NCBI GenBank assembly: GCA_036494815.1
Contig: DASXNV010000013.1
Span: 1 to 64,000 of the forward strand
DNA: 64,000 nucleotides
Direction: 5' to 3'
Source of the DNA: Poindextera sp036494815
Lineage (GTDB): Bacteria > Pseudomonadota > Alphaproteobacteria > Caulobacterales > Caulobacteraceae
The position numbers were made by a program, and so were the translations under genes. Under the pieces are notes generated by a model. It did not search any database and had not been told where the DNA came from. It saw only the letters and a program-made list of their open reading frames with translations. Shown piece by piece: positions 16,549 through 25,798 of the stretch. Every line of letters starts with the position of its first letter. Within the stretch, counting starts at the first letter, position 1.

Positions 16549-16785
16549 TCAATCTCGGCGATCAACGAGCCGGGAACGTGCGCCACCCGCACGTGTTTCG
16601 GGTCCCTGCCCGGGCGCCCGGGTGATTTCGGCCTGGGCCGGTATCGAAACGGACGATAGGTCGTTGCTGCGGGCGTTGGGGACCAGGCGGATCTGGCCGT
16701 CATCGGCGAGCGTGCGGGCGGCGCCGGCAAGGCGTCTCTCATCCAGGGCGGTCACGAACACCTTCATCGCATCGATGTGGTCCAC
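16549..16785 (-). pseudogene. LysR-type regulator, N-terminal fossil
   Basis: A GTG at 16785 with a strong AGGAAGG ribosome site begins VDHIDAMKVFVTALDERRLAGAAR, the normal first helices of a LysR regulator. After about 28 residues the resemblance ends (no second recognition helix, no effector domain), and the frame runs on in Arg/Pro-rich sequence to 16549. The neighbouring minus frame ends with HVRVAHVPGSLIAEIETRAKP, which I cannot assign. The start signals survive but the gene is dead or reduced to a short peptide. The rest of the 16440-16936 spacer shows nothing else. Confidence 0.5.
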
Positions 16786-16936
16786 GACCCTTCCTCTTTC
16801 TGGAACATTGATCGCTGAACCATAGCCATTCAACCGGTTGATGAGAATTCTTCTATTCGCGCCAAAGGGCCTTCCGCCCGCCGCTTCGCGCCGGCTCAGG
16901 ATGACTTGTGGCGTGGCGGCGAGCGAGGCGGTTCCC

Positions 16937-17881
16937 TTACCTCGCCACTTCATTGCGGGCGTTGCGGCGGACAGCTTGGGGCGGTTGGCCGAAGGCCCGA
17001 AGGAAGGCGCGGCGCATGCGTTCGCGGTCGGCGAAGCCGGTCTCCTGGGCGATCACGTCCATTGGATGGCGCCCTTGCTCCATCATCATCCTGGCGGTTT
17101 CAACGCGCAGGGTCTCCACCGCCTTGGCCGGCGATTGTCCGGTTTCGGCTCGGAACGCGCGGCTGAACTGGCGCGGGCTGAGGCGCGCCGCCTCGGCCAA
17201 CCGTTCCACGGAAAGCTCGGTCTTTAGGTTTCGCCTGGCGTAGTCGAGCGCCACCTGGATCCGGTCAGACTTGGGCTCCAGGTCCAGGAGGGCCGAAAAC
17301 TGCGATTGGCCCCCGGCGCGGCGGTGATAGACGACCAGCTTGCGCGCCACCTGCCGCGCGATCTGGGGCCCAAGGTCCTGCTCGATCAGGGCCAGGGCCA
17401 GATCGACGCCGGCGGTCATGCCGGCCGAGGTCCAGATCGAACCGTCGGTGATGAAGATGCGGTCTTCGTCGACGGTGATTTTCGGGAAGCGGGACTTGAG
17501 CATGCGCGCGAAGGCCCAGTGGGTGGTCGCCCGGCGGCCATCGAGCACGCCGGCTTCAGCCAGGACGAAGGCGCCGGTGCAGGGGGCGGCCAATCGGCGC
17601 GAGGTTACGGCCGCTCGCTGCACGAAATCGAGCAGTCCCGGCGTCATCGGTTCGATCTCGAGGCCCGCGCCGACGATCACCGTGTCGAATTCAGCGCCAT
17701 TCATCGGCTCGGTGTCGACGTTGAAGCCTGCCGAGGCGCGCACCAAGCCGCCATGCTCCGACAGCAGCCGGACCCGGTAGACGCTTTCGCCGGCCACGAG
17801 ATTGGCGACCTCGAAGGCGGTGACGGCTGCGAAGCCCATCACCTGAAAACCGGGGAAGACGACAAAGCCGATGGTCTGCAT
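16937..17881 (-). CDS. GlxA-family AraC-type transcriptional regulator
   Basis: A 314-residue regulator with an N-terminal DJ-1/PfpI-like domain (IGFVVFPGFQVMGFAAV; nucleophile-elbow region APCTGAFVLAEAG with Cys) and a C-terminal AraC double helix-turn-helix (LSVERLAEAARLSPRQFSRAFRAETGQSP, PMDVIAQETGFADRERMRRAFLRAFG). Family members usually control a divergent catabolic or detoxifying gene. Here the divergent neighbour is an SDR. The ATG at 17881 (MQTIGFVVFPG) matches the family start; the 22 codons upstream in frame do not. Confidence 0.9.
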   Translation of the reverse strand: MQTIGFVVFPGFQVMGFAAVTAFEVANLVAGESVYRVRLLSEHGGLVRASAGFNVDTEPMNGAEFDTVIVGAGLEIEPMTPGLLDFVQRAAVTSRRLAAPCTGAFVLAEAGVLDGRRATTHWAFARMLKSRFPKITVDEDRIFITDGSIWTSAGMTAGVDLALALIEQDLGPQIARQVARKLVVYHRRAGGQSQFSALLDLEPKSDRIQVALDYARRNLKTELSVERLAEAARLSPRQFSRAFRAETGQSPAKAVETLRVETARMMMEQGRHPMDVIAQETGFADRERMRRAFLRAFGQPPQAVRRNARNEVAR

Positions 17882-18002
17882 GGAGCCAAATCCGTCATGT
17901 CCTAAAAGGATGTATATATGACATTTGAGACATGCGCCAGATCGCATATCCCTTCTATCGCGCTCCGAATGTCAGGGAGCCAAGCAGAAGGAAGACAGAC
18001 AA

Positions 18003-18818
18003 ATGACTGGCGACATCTCCAAGGGTGCGGCCCTGATCACAGGGGCGTCCTCTGGCATCGGCGCGATCTATGCCGACCGACTGGCCCTGCGGGGCTACGA
18101 CCTGATCCTGGTCGCGCGCAATCGCGAGCGGCTCGAAGGCCTGGCGGCCAGCCTCGCCCTGCAGACCGGGCGGAAGATCGAGGTCCTGGCCGCCGATCTC
18201 GGCGTAAAGGCCGACCTGGCGCGGGTCGAAGACCGCCTGCGTTCAGATCCGAACATCACGCTTCTGGTCAACAACGCCGGCGTCGGCGCCACGGCCCCGC
18301 TACTAGCCTCCGACATCGACAAGATGGACAATATGATCACTCTCAACGTTGGCGCGTTGATGCGCCTGACCTATGCAGCCGCACCCGGCTTCGTAGCCCG
18401 CGGCGGTGGCGCGATCATCAACATCAGCTCGATCGTCGGCGTGGCGCCGGAGATTCTGAACGGCGTCTATGGCGGCTCCAAAGCCTTCGTCCTGGCGTTC
18501 AGCCAGTCCCTGCACCACGAGCTGGCTGACAAGAATGTGCGTATCCAGGCCGTTTTGCCGGGCGCGACCGCGACCGACTTCTGGGGCCTCGCCGGGACGC
18601 CGGTTGAACATCTGCCGGGCGAGATCGTGATGACGGCCGACGCGATGGTCGATGCGGCCCTGGCCGGACTCGACCAAGGCGAGCTGATCACTATTCCGTC
18701 CTTGCCCGAGGCCGCGGACTGGAACGCCTATGAGGCCGCCCGCCAGAAGTTGATACCGAACCTGTCCCGCAGCACGCCGGCGGCTCGTTACCAGAAGAAA
18801 CCCGCCGTGGCCGCCTGA
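18003..18818 (+). CDS. short-chain dehydrogenase/reductase
   Basis: A 271-residue classical SDR: cofactor motif TGASSGIG (about residues 14-21), NNAGVG, catalytic Ser in NISSIVG and the YGGSK catalytic Tyr/Lys pair. The AR at residues about 37-38 (LVARN) after the second strand suggests NADP(H). The frame is open from 17925, but the ATG at 18003 has AAGGAAG at good spacing and starts the fold correctly. Divergent from the GlxA-type regulator, which probably controls it. Substrate unknown. Confidence 0.9.
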   Translation: MTGDISKGAALITGASSGIGAIYADRLALRGYDLILVARNRERLEGLAASLALQTGRKIEVLAADLGVKADLARVEDRLRSDPNITLLVNNAGVGATAPLLASDIDKMDNMITLNVGALMRLTYAAAPGFVARGGGAIINISSIVGVAPEILNGVYGGSKAFVLAFSQSLHHELADKNVRIQAVLPGATATDFWGLAGTPVEHLPGEIVMTADAMVDAALAGLDQGELITIPSLPEAADWNAYEAARQKLIPNLSRSTPAARYQKKPAVAA

Positions 18819-18993
18819 GCCTAGGAAGGCAAGCACCCCACGCACAGAGCGCCAGGACGGCGCCACACAGCGACCTTGGCGATGTTGCTTGAGGCAGAAA
18901 TGATCGTCTCGGCCGTCCCGTCCCGTTCCGATACGCGCCGGTTGGTTTGGGGTGAAATCGCTCTGGCGGCGCCCGCCTTCGCCACGGATGCGA

Positions 18994-19809
18994 TCAGGCG
19001 GTGGGGGGGCGTTGGCCGCTCTCTATGCGCGCCGCGATCTCTTCCAGCACCGGCCTGATGTCGGCGACCGTGTCGATCACATAGTTCGCGCCAGCCGTCC
19101 TCAGCTGTTCCGCCGCGGCGGCGACGCGCCCCAGCCGATCCAGTTCAGCCAAGGCGCTATAATCATGCAGGCTCAGGCCGACACCATTGCCCGACGCGGC
19201 CAGTCCAATGGTCCAGCAGCCGGCGAGGCGGCCTTCCTCTATGCCCACGGTGGCGTCATCGACCTTGACGCAGGCCTGCGCCGGCCAGGCGTCCAGCGCG
19301 ATGAGCGCCTTCCAGGTCATCAACGGAGCAGGACGCCCGGACGGAGTTTCGCCGGCGCAGACCACGACCGCGGGGGCGTAGCCTTGGGCGGCGGCCCGCG
19401 GCAGGATCCCGGACATCATCTGGCGGGTATAGCCTGTGCCGGACCCGATCTTGACGCCGAGCTTGAGCAGGTCCGTGGCGACCGCCGCAGCCCCCGGGAT
19501 CAAATCCGCGCAACGCGTCGCCGCCGCCTCCATCAGCGGCTCGAGCGTCTGGTAGATTGCATCGCTGTCGGCCGGCGTGGGCGCCGCGCCCGTGGCCGCG
19601 GCCCAGGCGGAGGCTATCGCGGGCGCGCCAAGGATCGCCTGGATATGGTCATGCTTGGCTCTCCCCATGTCGTGGCGCGCGTCCGCCGCGGTGATGGCCA
19701 GGCTATGGGCGGCGAAGGCGTCGATCAGGGCTTCGATCGGCGCCATGCAGCCGAAATCGACCATGGTCCCAGCCCAGTCGAAAATCACGGCCTTGATGGG
19801 ATAGCTCAT
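18994..19809 (-). CDS. phnX: phosphonoacetaldehyde hydrolase
   Basis: A 271-residue HAD-superfamily phosphonatase that splits phosphonoacetaldehyde to acetaldehyde and phosphate. The nucleophile D11 is in FDWAGTMVDFG (DWAGT is diagnostic for PhnX), and K52 in MGRAKHDHI sits where the Schiff-base lysine (K53 of Bacillus PhnX) is expected. GSGTGYTR, and VKVDDATVGIEEG supply motifs II-IV. Its start overlaps the stop of the FAD oxidase gene (ATGA). No aminotransferase phnW is present; the oxidase upstream probably makes its aldehyde substrate. Confidence 0.95.
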   Translation of the reverse strand: MSYPIKAVIFDWAGTMVDFGCMAPIEALIDAFAAHSLAITAADARHDMGRAKHDHIQAILGAPAIASAWAAATGAAPTPADSDAIYQTLEPLMEAAATRCADLIPGAAAVATDLLKLGVKIGSGTGYTRQMMSGILPRAAAQGYAPAVVVCAGETPSGRPAPLMTWKALIALDAWPAQACVKVDDATVGIEEGRLAGCWTIGLAASGNGVGLSLHDYSALAELDRLGRVAAAAEQLRTAGANYVIDTVADIRPVLEEIAARIESGQRPPTA

Positions 19810-20960
19810 CGGGCGACTCCGCTTCTGCATCCGAATAGGTCTGCGAGGGTCCGTTCGGCGATGCCGAAACCGGTTGAGGCCCCCGTACCGCTTGTCACCA
19901 TCACCAGGCGGACGTTGCTGGCCGGGGCGTCGATGATGTAGCTGCGGCCCTCGGCGACCGGATAGGTTCCCACCCAGCGCTCCAGCACCGGCGGCGGGCT
20001 GACCCCCGTGGCGCGTTGGAATTCGTCGAGGATGCAGGCCTCAGCTTCCGCCGGCGCGAACGGCGGCGGCAGATCGCCGTAGTGGTGGCTGTCGCCGACC
20101 ACCAAGGACCCGTCCGCGCTTTGCACGACGATCAGGTGAACCCCGTGGGCGAGGTGGGCCGCCTGATCGACGGCGAGCCGTCGGCGCAGCGCCTCGGCCT
20201 GGGGCAGGGCCGCATAGCCGCCATAGCGAACCAGGCTGAGATCGGACATCACCGGCGCCGGCAACCGAAACCCGGGGGAGGCGAGGCGCAGCATGGACAG
20301 CCGGCACCTCTGCGGCCGATAGGCGGCGATGCGATCCGCAAACAGGCTGGCGAAGTCGTCGCCCGGGCAGACGATAGCGGCCTCCGCATCAACCGGTCCG
20401 CGCGAGGTTTCGATACGCGGGGGGGTGACCGAATAGACGGCGGTTTCGGTCAGGAAGGTGACCCCGTGGGCGGCCTCAAGCCAGACCGCGAGCTTGGGCA
20501 GGGCCGTGCGTGACTCGACCCGAAGCTCATGCGGGCTGACCAGGGCCCCGAGCGCGTCCTGGGCCGCGATCTCGCCATGACGGGCGCGGAACTTCGCCGC
20601 GTCGAGCCCTTCGCACCCTTCGCCCATTTCGGTGTTCAGAAAGGCCTCGGCGACCTCCATCGCTTCCGGTCGGCGCAGGGTGACGATGAGTCCTTTTTGC
20701 TCCACCGCGATCCCAGCCTCGGGCGCGACCTCGGCCCAGATGTCGCGCGTGCGTCGGGCCAGAGCCCAGCTGTCGCCGCGTTCCTGGCCGGTCACGGTGA
20801 TGAAGCCGAAATTGCGGATCGAGGCGCCATTGGCGCGCGGGTCGCGGTCGATCACCACCACGCGCTTGCCTGCCCTGGCCGCCGCAAGGGCGTGGGCGAG
20901 GCCGACGATTCCCGCGCCGATAACGGCCACGTCAAAGCCAGAAGGCTGTCTACCAGGCAT
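19806..20960 (-). CDS. FAD-dependent oxidase of phosphonate clusters (TIGR03364 type)
   Basis: A 384-residue DAO-fold flavoprotein: VAVIGAGIVGLAHALAAAR (Rossmann FAD site), RNFGFITVTGQ, and a C-terminal GTGASTGFGIAERT. It resembles the TIGR03364 family that recurs in phosphonate gene clusters. As I recall, members oxidise 2-aminoethylphosphonate or its N-methyl form to phosphonoacetaldehyde, replacing the transaminase PhnW. Tight coupling to phnX (ATGA overlap) fits this: it would supply phosphonoacetaldehyde. Whether it prefers AEP or N-methyl-AEP cannot be read from sequence. Confidence 0.87.
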   Translation of the reverse strand: MPGRQPSGFDVAVIGAGIVGLAHALAAARAGKRVVVIDRDPRANGASIRNFGFITVTGQERGDSWALARRTRDIWAEVAPEAGIAVEQKGLIVTLRRPEAMEVAEAFLNTEMGEGCEGLDAAKFRARHGEIAAQDALGALVSPHELRVESRTALPKLAVWLEAAHGVTFLTETAVYSVTPPRIETSRGPVDAEAAIVCPGDDFASLFADRIAAYRPQRCRLSMLRLASPGFRLPAPVMSDLSLVRYGGYAALPQAEALRRRLAVDQAAHLAHGVHLIVVQSADGSLVVGDSHHYGDLPPPFAPAEAEACILDEFQRATGVSPPPVLERWVGTYPVAEGRSYIIDAPASNVRLVMVTSGTGASTGFGIAERTLADLFGCRSGVAR

Positions 20961-21002
20961 CCGAAATCCACTCCAAAATCAGCGACACGCGCCTTGGCTC
21001 GG

Positions 21003-23015
21003 CTAGTCGCGGTAGCGAGCCAGGGCATCTCCCAGGGTGGCTTTCAGCGGACCCAGCCAGGGTTCGTACTTCGTCCATTGGTCCAGGCCGTCGCGGAAAA
21101 TGGGCTGGCGCACCTGCTCGGAGCTGGGCGTCCGCACGCTGCGCTTGGTCTTATGGAAATCGACGCAGGCCGGTTCGAATTCGAGGCCGCAATAGCCCAG
21201 CATCCGGCGGACAGCGCCCTCCAGATCAGCCACCACATCCTCATGGTGAACACGCAGCACCCGGCCGGGGAGCGCATCGTCCCAGTGCCGCATCAAATCC
21301 AGATAGGTGCGGTAGTATCGGACGATGTCCTCCGCGCTGTAAGAAAACTCCTGCCCCTGGGCGAAGAGTTGCTTCAGGTTGCTGAAACAGCAGGACATCG
21401 GCTCGCGGCAGGCGTCGATGATCTTCGCATGGGGCAGCATCAGGTGGATCAGGCCGATATGCCGGAAGTTGTTCGGCATCTTGTCGATGAAGAACGGCTT
21501 GCCGGTTCGATAGACCTGGGTGTCCGCCAGGTATTTTTCGCCGAGCCGTAGAAGGTCCTCCCGCGTCAGCTTCGCCAGCGCCCCCGGATAGCGGGGGTCG
21601 TCCAGATCAGGATCCCGCCCCTGCATCTCCAGCACCACGGCCTGGATATCGGCGAGTTCCTGGGTGCCTTCCACCTGGGAATGAGAGGCCAGGATCTGCT
21701 CGAGCAGGGTGGAGCCGGACCGCGGCAGGCCGAGAATGAAAATCGGGTCCGGCCGCGCGTCGCCCCACCCGGCGCGCTCGGCGAAGAAGTCGCGCGTGCA
21801 GACTTCGATCTGCTTGCGCGTATTGGTCTCGAGAACCTCGGGGCGGTAGCGGCTTTCCGATCGCTTCAGGGCGTTGCCGCGTTCGTAATAGCGCCAGGAG
21901 TCGGCGATCTCACCGCGATCCTCCAGGGCCTTGCCCAGCGCGAAACACAGGTGATAGCGATCCTGCAGCGCGGTCGCCGACGACGCCTCCTCGGCGCGCA
22001 TGCGCGCCATCTCGTCGTCGCTGAAGCGATAGAGCTTCAGGTTCGCCAGGCTCCAGTAGGCGTCGCCAAAGTTGGGACGCGCCGCGGCCGCGGCCTGATA
22101 GGACTGGATAGCCTGGGCCGTGCGCCCGACCGTCTTGAGCGCATGGCCCATCCAAAGGGGTACGTCCCAAGAGCCTGGCGCGTCGTCCAACATGCCTCGG
22201 TAGATACCGATCGCCTGTTCATGCCGCCCGAGACCAACGGCGGCCGTGGCGGCCAGGGCGCGATAGTCGAGGTTGTCCGGATCGGCGCCTAGAAGCTGTT
22301 CGATGTGTTCGCTGGCCTCCCGGTGCTTTTGTCTCTTGATCAGGGTCTGGGCATAGTCGTATCGCGCCGCGCGATAGTCCGGCGCCAGGGCCAGGACGGC
22401 CTCCAGCAGGAGTTCGGCGTCATCCAGCGCGTCATGGGCGAGGCCTATGCGGGCGAGCAGCCGCATGGCTTCGGGATGATCACCATGCTGCAGAAGAAAG
22501 GCCCGCGTGATCCGCTCGCCTTGCCCAAGATCCCCATCGGAAAATAGCGAGGTCGCTGTGACGACTTCCGCGGGCAGCTCCTTCAGGGTCGCCATATGCT
22601 GCGCGGCGGTCGCTGCGTTCTGGTCATCACCGATCAGGCGATAGAGCCCGTTCAGCATGCTCCAGCTCGCCGGCAGGGCGGGGTTTATGTTGACGGCGCG
22701 AAGCAGGCTTTCGATCGCGGCCGGCGCATCCTTGAGGCCGACATAGCAAAGCCCCCGCTCCTGATGCAGCCGGCTGAAACGAGGTTGGGTCAGCTCTAGC
22801 CGGGCCAGCGTCTCAAGCGCCTGGTCGATTTGCTTCAGGTGACGCTGGCTGATCGCGGCGATGAGCAGAAGATCGCGATTTTCCGGTGCGACCGCCAGGA
22901 GCGTTTGAGCGCCCTGCAGCGCCTCCGGGTGACGTCCTTCTTTTTGAAGGCGCCACAGCTCGGCGACGTCCTGCTCCATCTGGGACGGGGGAGAAGAGAT
23001 TTCTGTTGTCGTCAT
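21003..23015 (-). CDS. TPR-containing sulfotransferase
   Basis: A 670-residue two-part protein. Residues about 10-390 are TPR-like helical repeats (alternating ALETLARLELTQP, AIESLLRAVNINP, AIGIYRGMLDDAP and similar). Residues about 415-660 are a sulfotransferase domain with the PAPS 5'-phosphosulfate loop LGLPRSGSTLLEQIL near residue 425, and a DACREPMSCCFSNLKQLF 3'-phosphate motif. This architecture is typical of Caulobacterales and Sphingomonadales and is often beside a TonB receptor, as here. The ATG at 23015 was chosen because the frame upstream runs through the receptor's terminator. The acceptor is unknown; sulfation of a protein or glycan is inferred from the fold. Confidence 0.88.
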   Translation of the reverse strand: MTTTEISSPPSQMEQDVAELWRLQKEGRHPEALQGAQTLLAVAPENRDLLLIAAISQRHLKQIDQALETLARLELTQPRFSRLHQERGLCYVGLKDAPAAIESLLRAVNINPALPASWSMLNGLYRLIGDDQNAATAAQHMATLKELPAEVVTATSLFSDGDLGQGERITRAFLLQHGDHPEAMRLLARIGLAHDALDDAELLLEAVLALAPDYRAARYDYAQTLIKRQKHREASEHIEQLLGADPDNLDYRALAATAAVGLGRHEQAIGIYRGMLDDAPGSWDVPLWMGHALKTVGRTAQAIQSYQAAAAARPNFGDAYWSLANLKLYRFSDDEMARMRAEEASSATALQDRYHLCFALGKALEDRGEIADSWRYYERGNALKRSESRYRPEVLETNTRKQIEVCTRDFFAERAGWGDARPDPIFILGLPRSGSTLLEQILASHSQVEGTQELADIQAVVLEMQGRDPDLDDPRYPGALAKLTREDLLRLGEKYLADTQVYRTGKPFFIDKMPNNFRHIGLIHLMLPHAKIIDACREPMSCCFSNLKQLFAQGQEFSYSAEDIVRYYRTYLDLMRHWDDALPGRVLRVHHEDVVADLEGAVRRMLGYCGLEFEPACVDFHKTKRSVRTPSSEQVRQPIFRDGLDQWTKYEPWLGPLKATLGDALARYRD

Positions 23016-23025
23016 GGGTTCCAAC

Positions 23026-23052
23026 AAAAAGGGCGGGCGCATGCGCCCGCCC
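23026..23052 (-). terminator. Rho-independent terminator of the TonB receptor gene
   Basis: On the minus strand a perfect 22-base GC palindrome (half-site GGGCGGGCGCA, 23031-23052) is followed at once by five Ts (23030-23026). It lies 35 bases past the receptor stop and 11 bases before the sulfotransferase ATG. It should end most receptor transcripts and leave reduced readthrough into the sulfotransferase, oxidase and phnX genes. Confidence 0.85.
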
Positions 23053-23086
23053 AACTCGCTCGCCTATTACAATACTATGGCCGACA

Positions 23087-25798
23087 TCAGAACGCGTCGG
23101 TGACCTTGACGCCAATCACCCGAGGCCGCAGCGGTACCTCGGCCTTGATGAACTGAGCCGAGCTGGTGAAGGTCGAAGCATCGGAGTCCAGCAGGTTCGA
23201 GCCGAAGACCTGCATGGTCCAGTTGTTCCGACCGAAGCCCAGCGAGGCGTCGACCGTGGCGTAGGCCGGCAGCTTGTAGCGAAGATAGGTCGTATCCGGG
23301 ACCGGGATCTCGCTGGGCGTGCTGCCGGGCGTGTAGTTGGCCGGCTGGTTGTACATCTGGCCCGTATAGCTGACGCCAGCGGTGGCGAACGCCTTGAAGT
23401 CGTTGACCATCCAGTCGTAGCGCCCGCGGATGTTGGCCTGCACGGTCGGGGAGAAGGCCGAAACCCCGCCCTTAACGCCGAACGGGTTCACAAACGGCTT
23501 GCCTTTGATTTCGGTGATGCACTGGCCCACCGCCGCCCGGTCCGCCGCGGTGTCGCCGGCCGGCGCCGCAATATTGGCCTCCAGGCAGGGCGAGTTCGAC
23601 TGGGTGTTGTCGTTATAGGTCACCGAGCCCTGGACGGTCAGCCCCTCGGTCACCCGCCCGACGAACTGGGCTTCGACGCCCTTGATCGTATAGCCGGGAC
23701 CATTGACGAGGAAGGTCGTGTTGCCCAGGCAGCAGGGTTGATAGAGAGCGATCTGAACATTGTCCCACTGCATGTAGTAGGCCGAGACGTTCAGCTGCAG
23801 GCGGCGGTCGAAGAGCTGGGTCTTCATACCGATTTCGTGGTTGGTCAGGGTGTCGGGCTTATAGCCGAGCGGCGTCTCGTATTGCGCCGCGCCCGTGGAG
23901 TCAGGCGCCTTTGCCCGGGCGCTGCGGCTGAACCCGCCCGGGCGGAAGCCCTGCGAGAACAGATAGTAGAACATGGTGTGGTCGTTGGGTTTCCACTGAA
24001 TACCGACGCGGCTCTTAAATCCAGAATAGCTTACCGAGAGATGTTCGGCATCGATGTTCGTGTTGAGACCGCACTGTGACGGGTTGCTAGGGTCGTTTGA
24101 AGCCTTATCCAGGCACTTACCATTGGTGCTGTAGACCGATCCGGTTTCATTTTCGTCGTATTTGTAATAGCGAGTGCCGGCGGTCACCGTCAGCACATCG
24201 GGAATAATGTCAAAGTCGAGGGACCCGAAGAAGGCGGTCTGGTTATAACCGCGATGAACATCTTCACCGAAGCCTGTCGTATCGCCCCGCACGCCCGGAT
24301 CGCTGGCGGTCGAACCCGGATAGGTCTGGTCGTTACCCAGGCAGGGCGCGCCGCCGGCTAAGGCGGCCGCGAGCGTCGCGGGATTGTCGCAGGAGGGGAT
24401 GGTCTTGTAGTTGAAGTTCATCACGTCCTGGATACGAAACTGTTCGTAATAGGCGCCGCCAACCGCCCGCAGCCGCCAGTCGCTGGGCGTGCTGAAGCGG
24501 ATTTCGTTGCTCAGGTGGGTGTTGCGCACCTTGTCGTGCCAGCTGGTGACCGGCGAGTAGCAGGTGAGGGGGCCGCTGCCGAGCAGGCCATGGCCGCCGC
24601 CGGTGCACTCATAGTACTGGCCATAGAGGGTGCGTGAATAGTTGGTGTAGTCGTTCTGTTGCGAGATGCGGCGGTCCGTATAGGCGCCCGTATAGACCAG
24701 CTTGAGAGGTCCGACCTTACCATTGACGGTCCAGGCGGTGTTTTCGAACTGGTCCTTGTCATAGGTCGGCGAGAAGGCGGTGACCTGCAGCGGCTTGAGC
24801 GTCTGGAAGTCGGTGCCGACCGGATACTCGGTCGACAGGCCCTCGGCGTCCAGGTTCGAGAGGCTTTCGCTGATCAGCACGTTCCAGTCGTTATTGACCT
24901 CGTACAGGGCGGACACGCGTACGCCCTGGTGGGTCACCGGATTTTGGTCCTTGCCGGCGATGGCGAAGTTGTTGGCCTGCTGGAAGCTGGGCGAGGTGCA
25001 AAAGCCCGTCTGGCCGGGAGCCTTGCCGTTCGGGCAGACACCGGCGGTAGGATTGATGCCGAAATAGCTGTTGTTGTCCTGGTTCGAGCGCGTGAACGTG
25101 CTGGGCACGTTGTCGATATAGCCGCCCTCGCGGTCGTTATAGATCACCGCGCGAACCGCCAACTTGTCCTTGATGACGGGAACGTTGAGGACGGCGGTTA
25201 TGGCCGAGTTGTCAGCGCCGTGGGCGGTGAAGCCGTAGCTGGCCTCGACATTACCTTCCTCGGCATTGAGCTTCGGCTTGTTGGTGATGTAGCGCAACGC
25301 GCCGGCTTCGGCGCCGCCGCCGAACAGCGTGCCCTGCGGGCCTTCCAGCACTTCCACTCGCTCCATATCCGCCACGTAGATGTCGACGTTGCGGCCCGGG
25401 AACTGCATCGATTGGTCGTCGAGATAGATGGCGACGTTCGGGAAGTTGCCCACCGTCGCGCTGGACTGGTTTCCGGCCTGGCCGGCGCTCAGGCCGCGCA
25501 TGAAGACCGATCCCTGTCCGGGGCCGTTTGATCCGTAGGTGACGTTGGGGGTGTATTTGATGAGATCCGTCAGGGTGACGACGTTCAATTTGTTCAGGGC
25601 GGAGCCTGTGAACGCCTGAACGGTCATCGGGACCTTCTGGACGGTTTCGGTCCGGCGCTGCGCCGTGACGACGACTTCCTCGACGCCGGTGGTCACAGGC
25701 CCAGCCGCGGCGCTAGCGGCGTCCGCGGCGAAGGCTGCGCCTGCGCATCCGCTAAGGATCGCGGCGACGGCGCACGAGACCTTGTATCTAGTTTTCAT
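23087..25798 (-). CDS. TonB-dependent outer-membrane receptor
   Basis: A 903-residue receptor. Residues 1-27 are a Sec signal peptide ending AAFAAD. VEEVVVTAQRRTETVQKVPMT begins the TonB-box/plug region, with LSAGQAGNQSS and ERVEVLEGPQGTLFGGGAEAGALRYITNKP as plug motifs. The barrel then runs to the C-terminal Phe (VIGVKVTDAF). GGGGGA precedes the ATG at 25798 by seven bases; the frame is open upstream but lacks a signal peptide. Adjacent phosphonate genes suggest it imports a phosphonate or a larger conjugate across the outer membrane. Expression is probably controlled from the 25.8-26.3 kb divergent region. Confidence 0.95.
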   Translation of the reverse strand: MKTRYKVSCAVAAILSGCAGAAFAADAASAAAGPVTTGVEEVVVTAQRRTETVQKVPMTVQAFTGSALNKLNVVTLTDLIKYTPNVTYGSNGPGQGSVFMRGLSAGQAGNQSSATVGNFPNVAIYLDDQSMQFPGRNVDIYVADMERVEVLEGPQGTLFGGGAEAGALRYITNKPKLNAEEGNVEASYGFTAHGADNSAITAVLNVPVIKDKLAVRAVIYNDREGGYIDNVPSTFTRSNQDNNSYFGINPTAGVCPNGKAPGQTGFCTSPSFQQANNFAIAGKDQNPVTHQGVRVSALYEVNNDWNVLISESLSNLDAEGLSTEYPVGTDFQTLKPLQVTAFSPTYDKDQFENTAWTVNGKVGPLKLVYTGAYTDRRISQQNDYTNYSRTLYGQYYECTGGGHGLLGSGPLTCYSPVTSWHDKVRNTHLSNEIRFSTPSDWRLRAVGGAYYEQFRIQDVMNFNYKTIPSCDNPATLAAALAGGAPCLGNDQTYPGSTASDPGVRGDTTGFGEDVHRGYNQTAFFGSLDFDIIPDVLTVTAGTRYYKYDENETGSVYSTNGKCLDKASNDPSNPSQCGLNTNIDAEHLSVSYSGFKSRVGIQWKPNDHTMFYYLFSQGFRPGGFSRSARAKAPDSTGAAQYETPLGYKPDTLTNHEIGMKTQLFDRRLQLNVSAYYMQWDNVQIALYQPCCLGNTTFLVNGPGYTIKGVEAQFVGRVTEGLTVQGSVTYNDNTQSNSPCLEANIAAPAGDTAADRAAVGQCITEIKGKPFVNPFGVKGGVSAFSPTVQANIRGRYDWMVNDFKAFATAGVSYTGQMYNQPANYTPGSTPSEIPVPDTTYLRYKLPAYATVDASLGFGRNNWTMQVFGSNLLDSDASTFTSSAQFIKAEVPLRPRVIGVKVTDAF

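Noticed and set aside
17897..17930. Possible GlxA-regulator operator in the divergent spacer
   Set aside because: ATGTC and GACAT arms exist but are short and AT-rich; too weak to call as a site.
23015..23054. 13-codon extension of the TPR-sulfotransferase
   Set aside because: It runs through the GC palindrome and T-run that terminate the receptor transcript.
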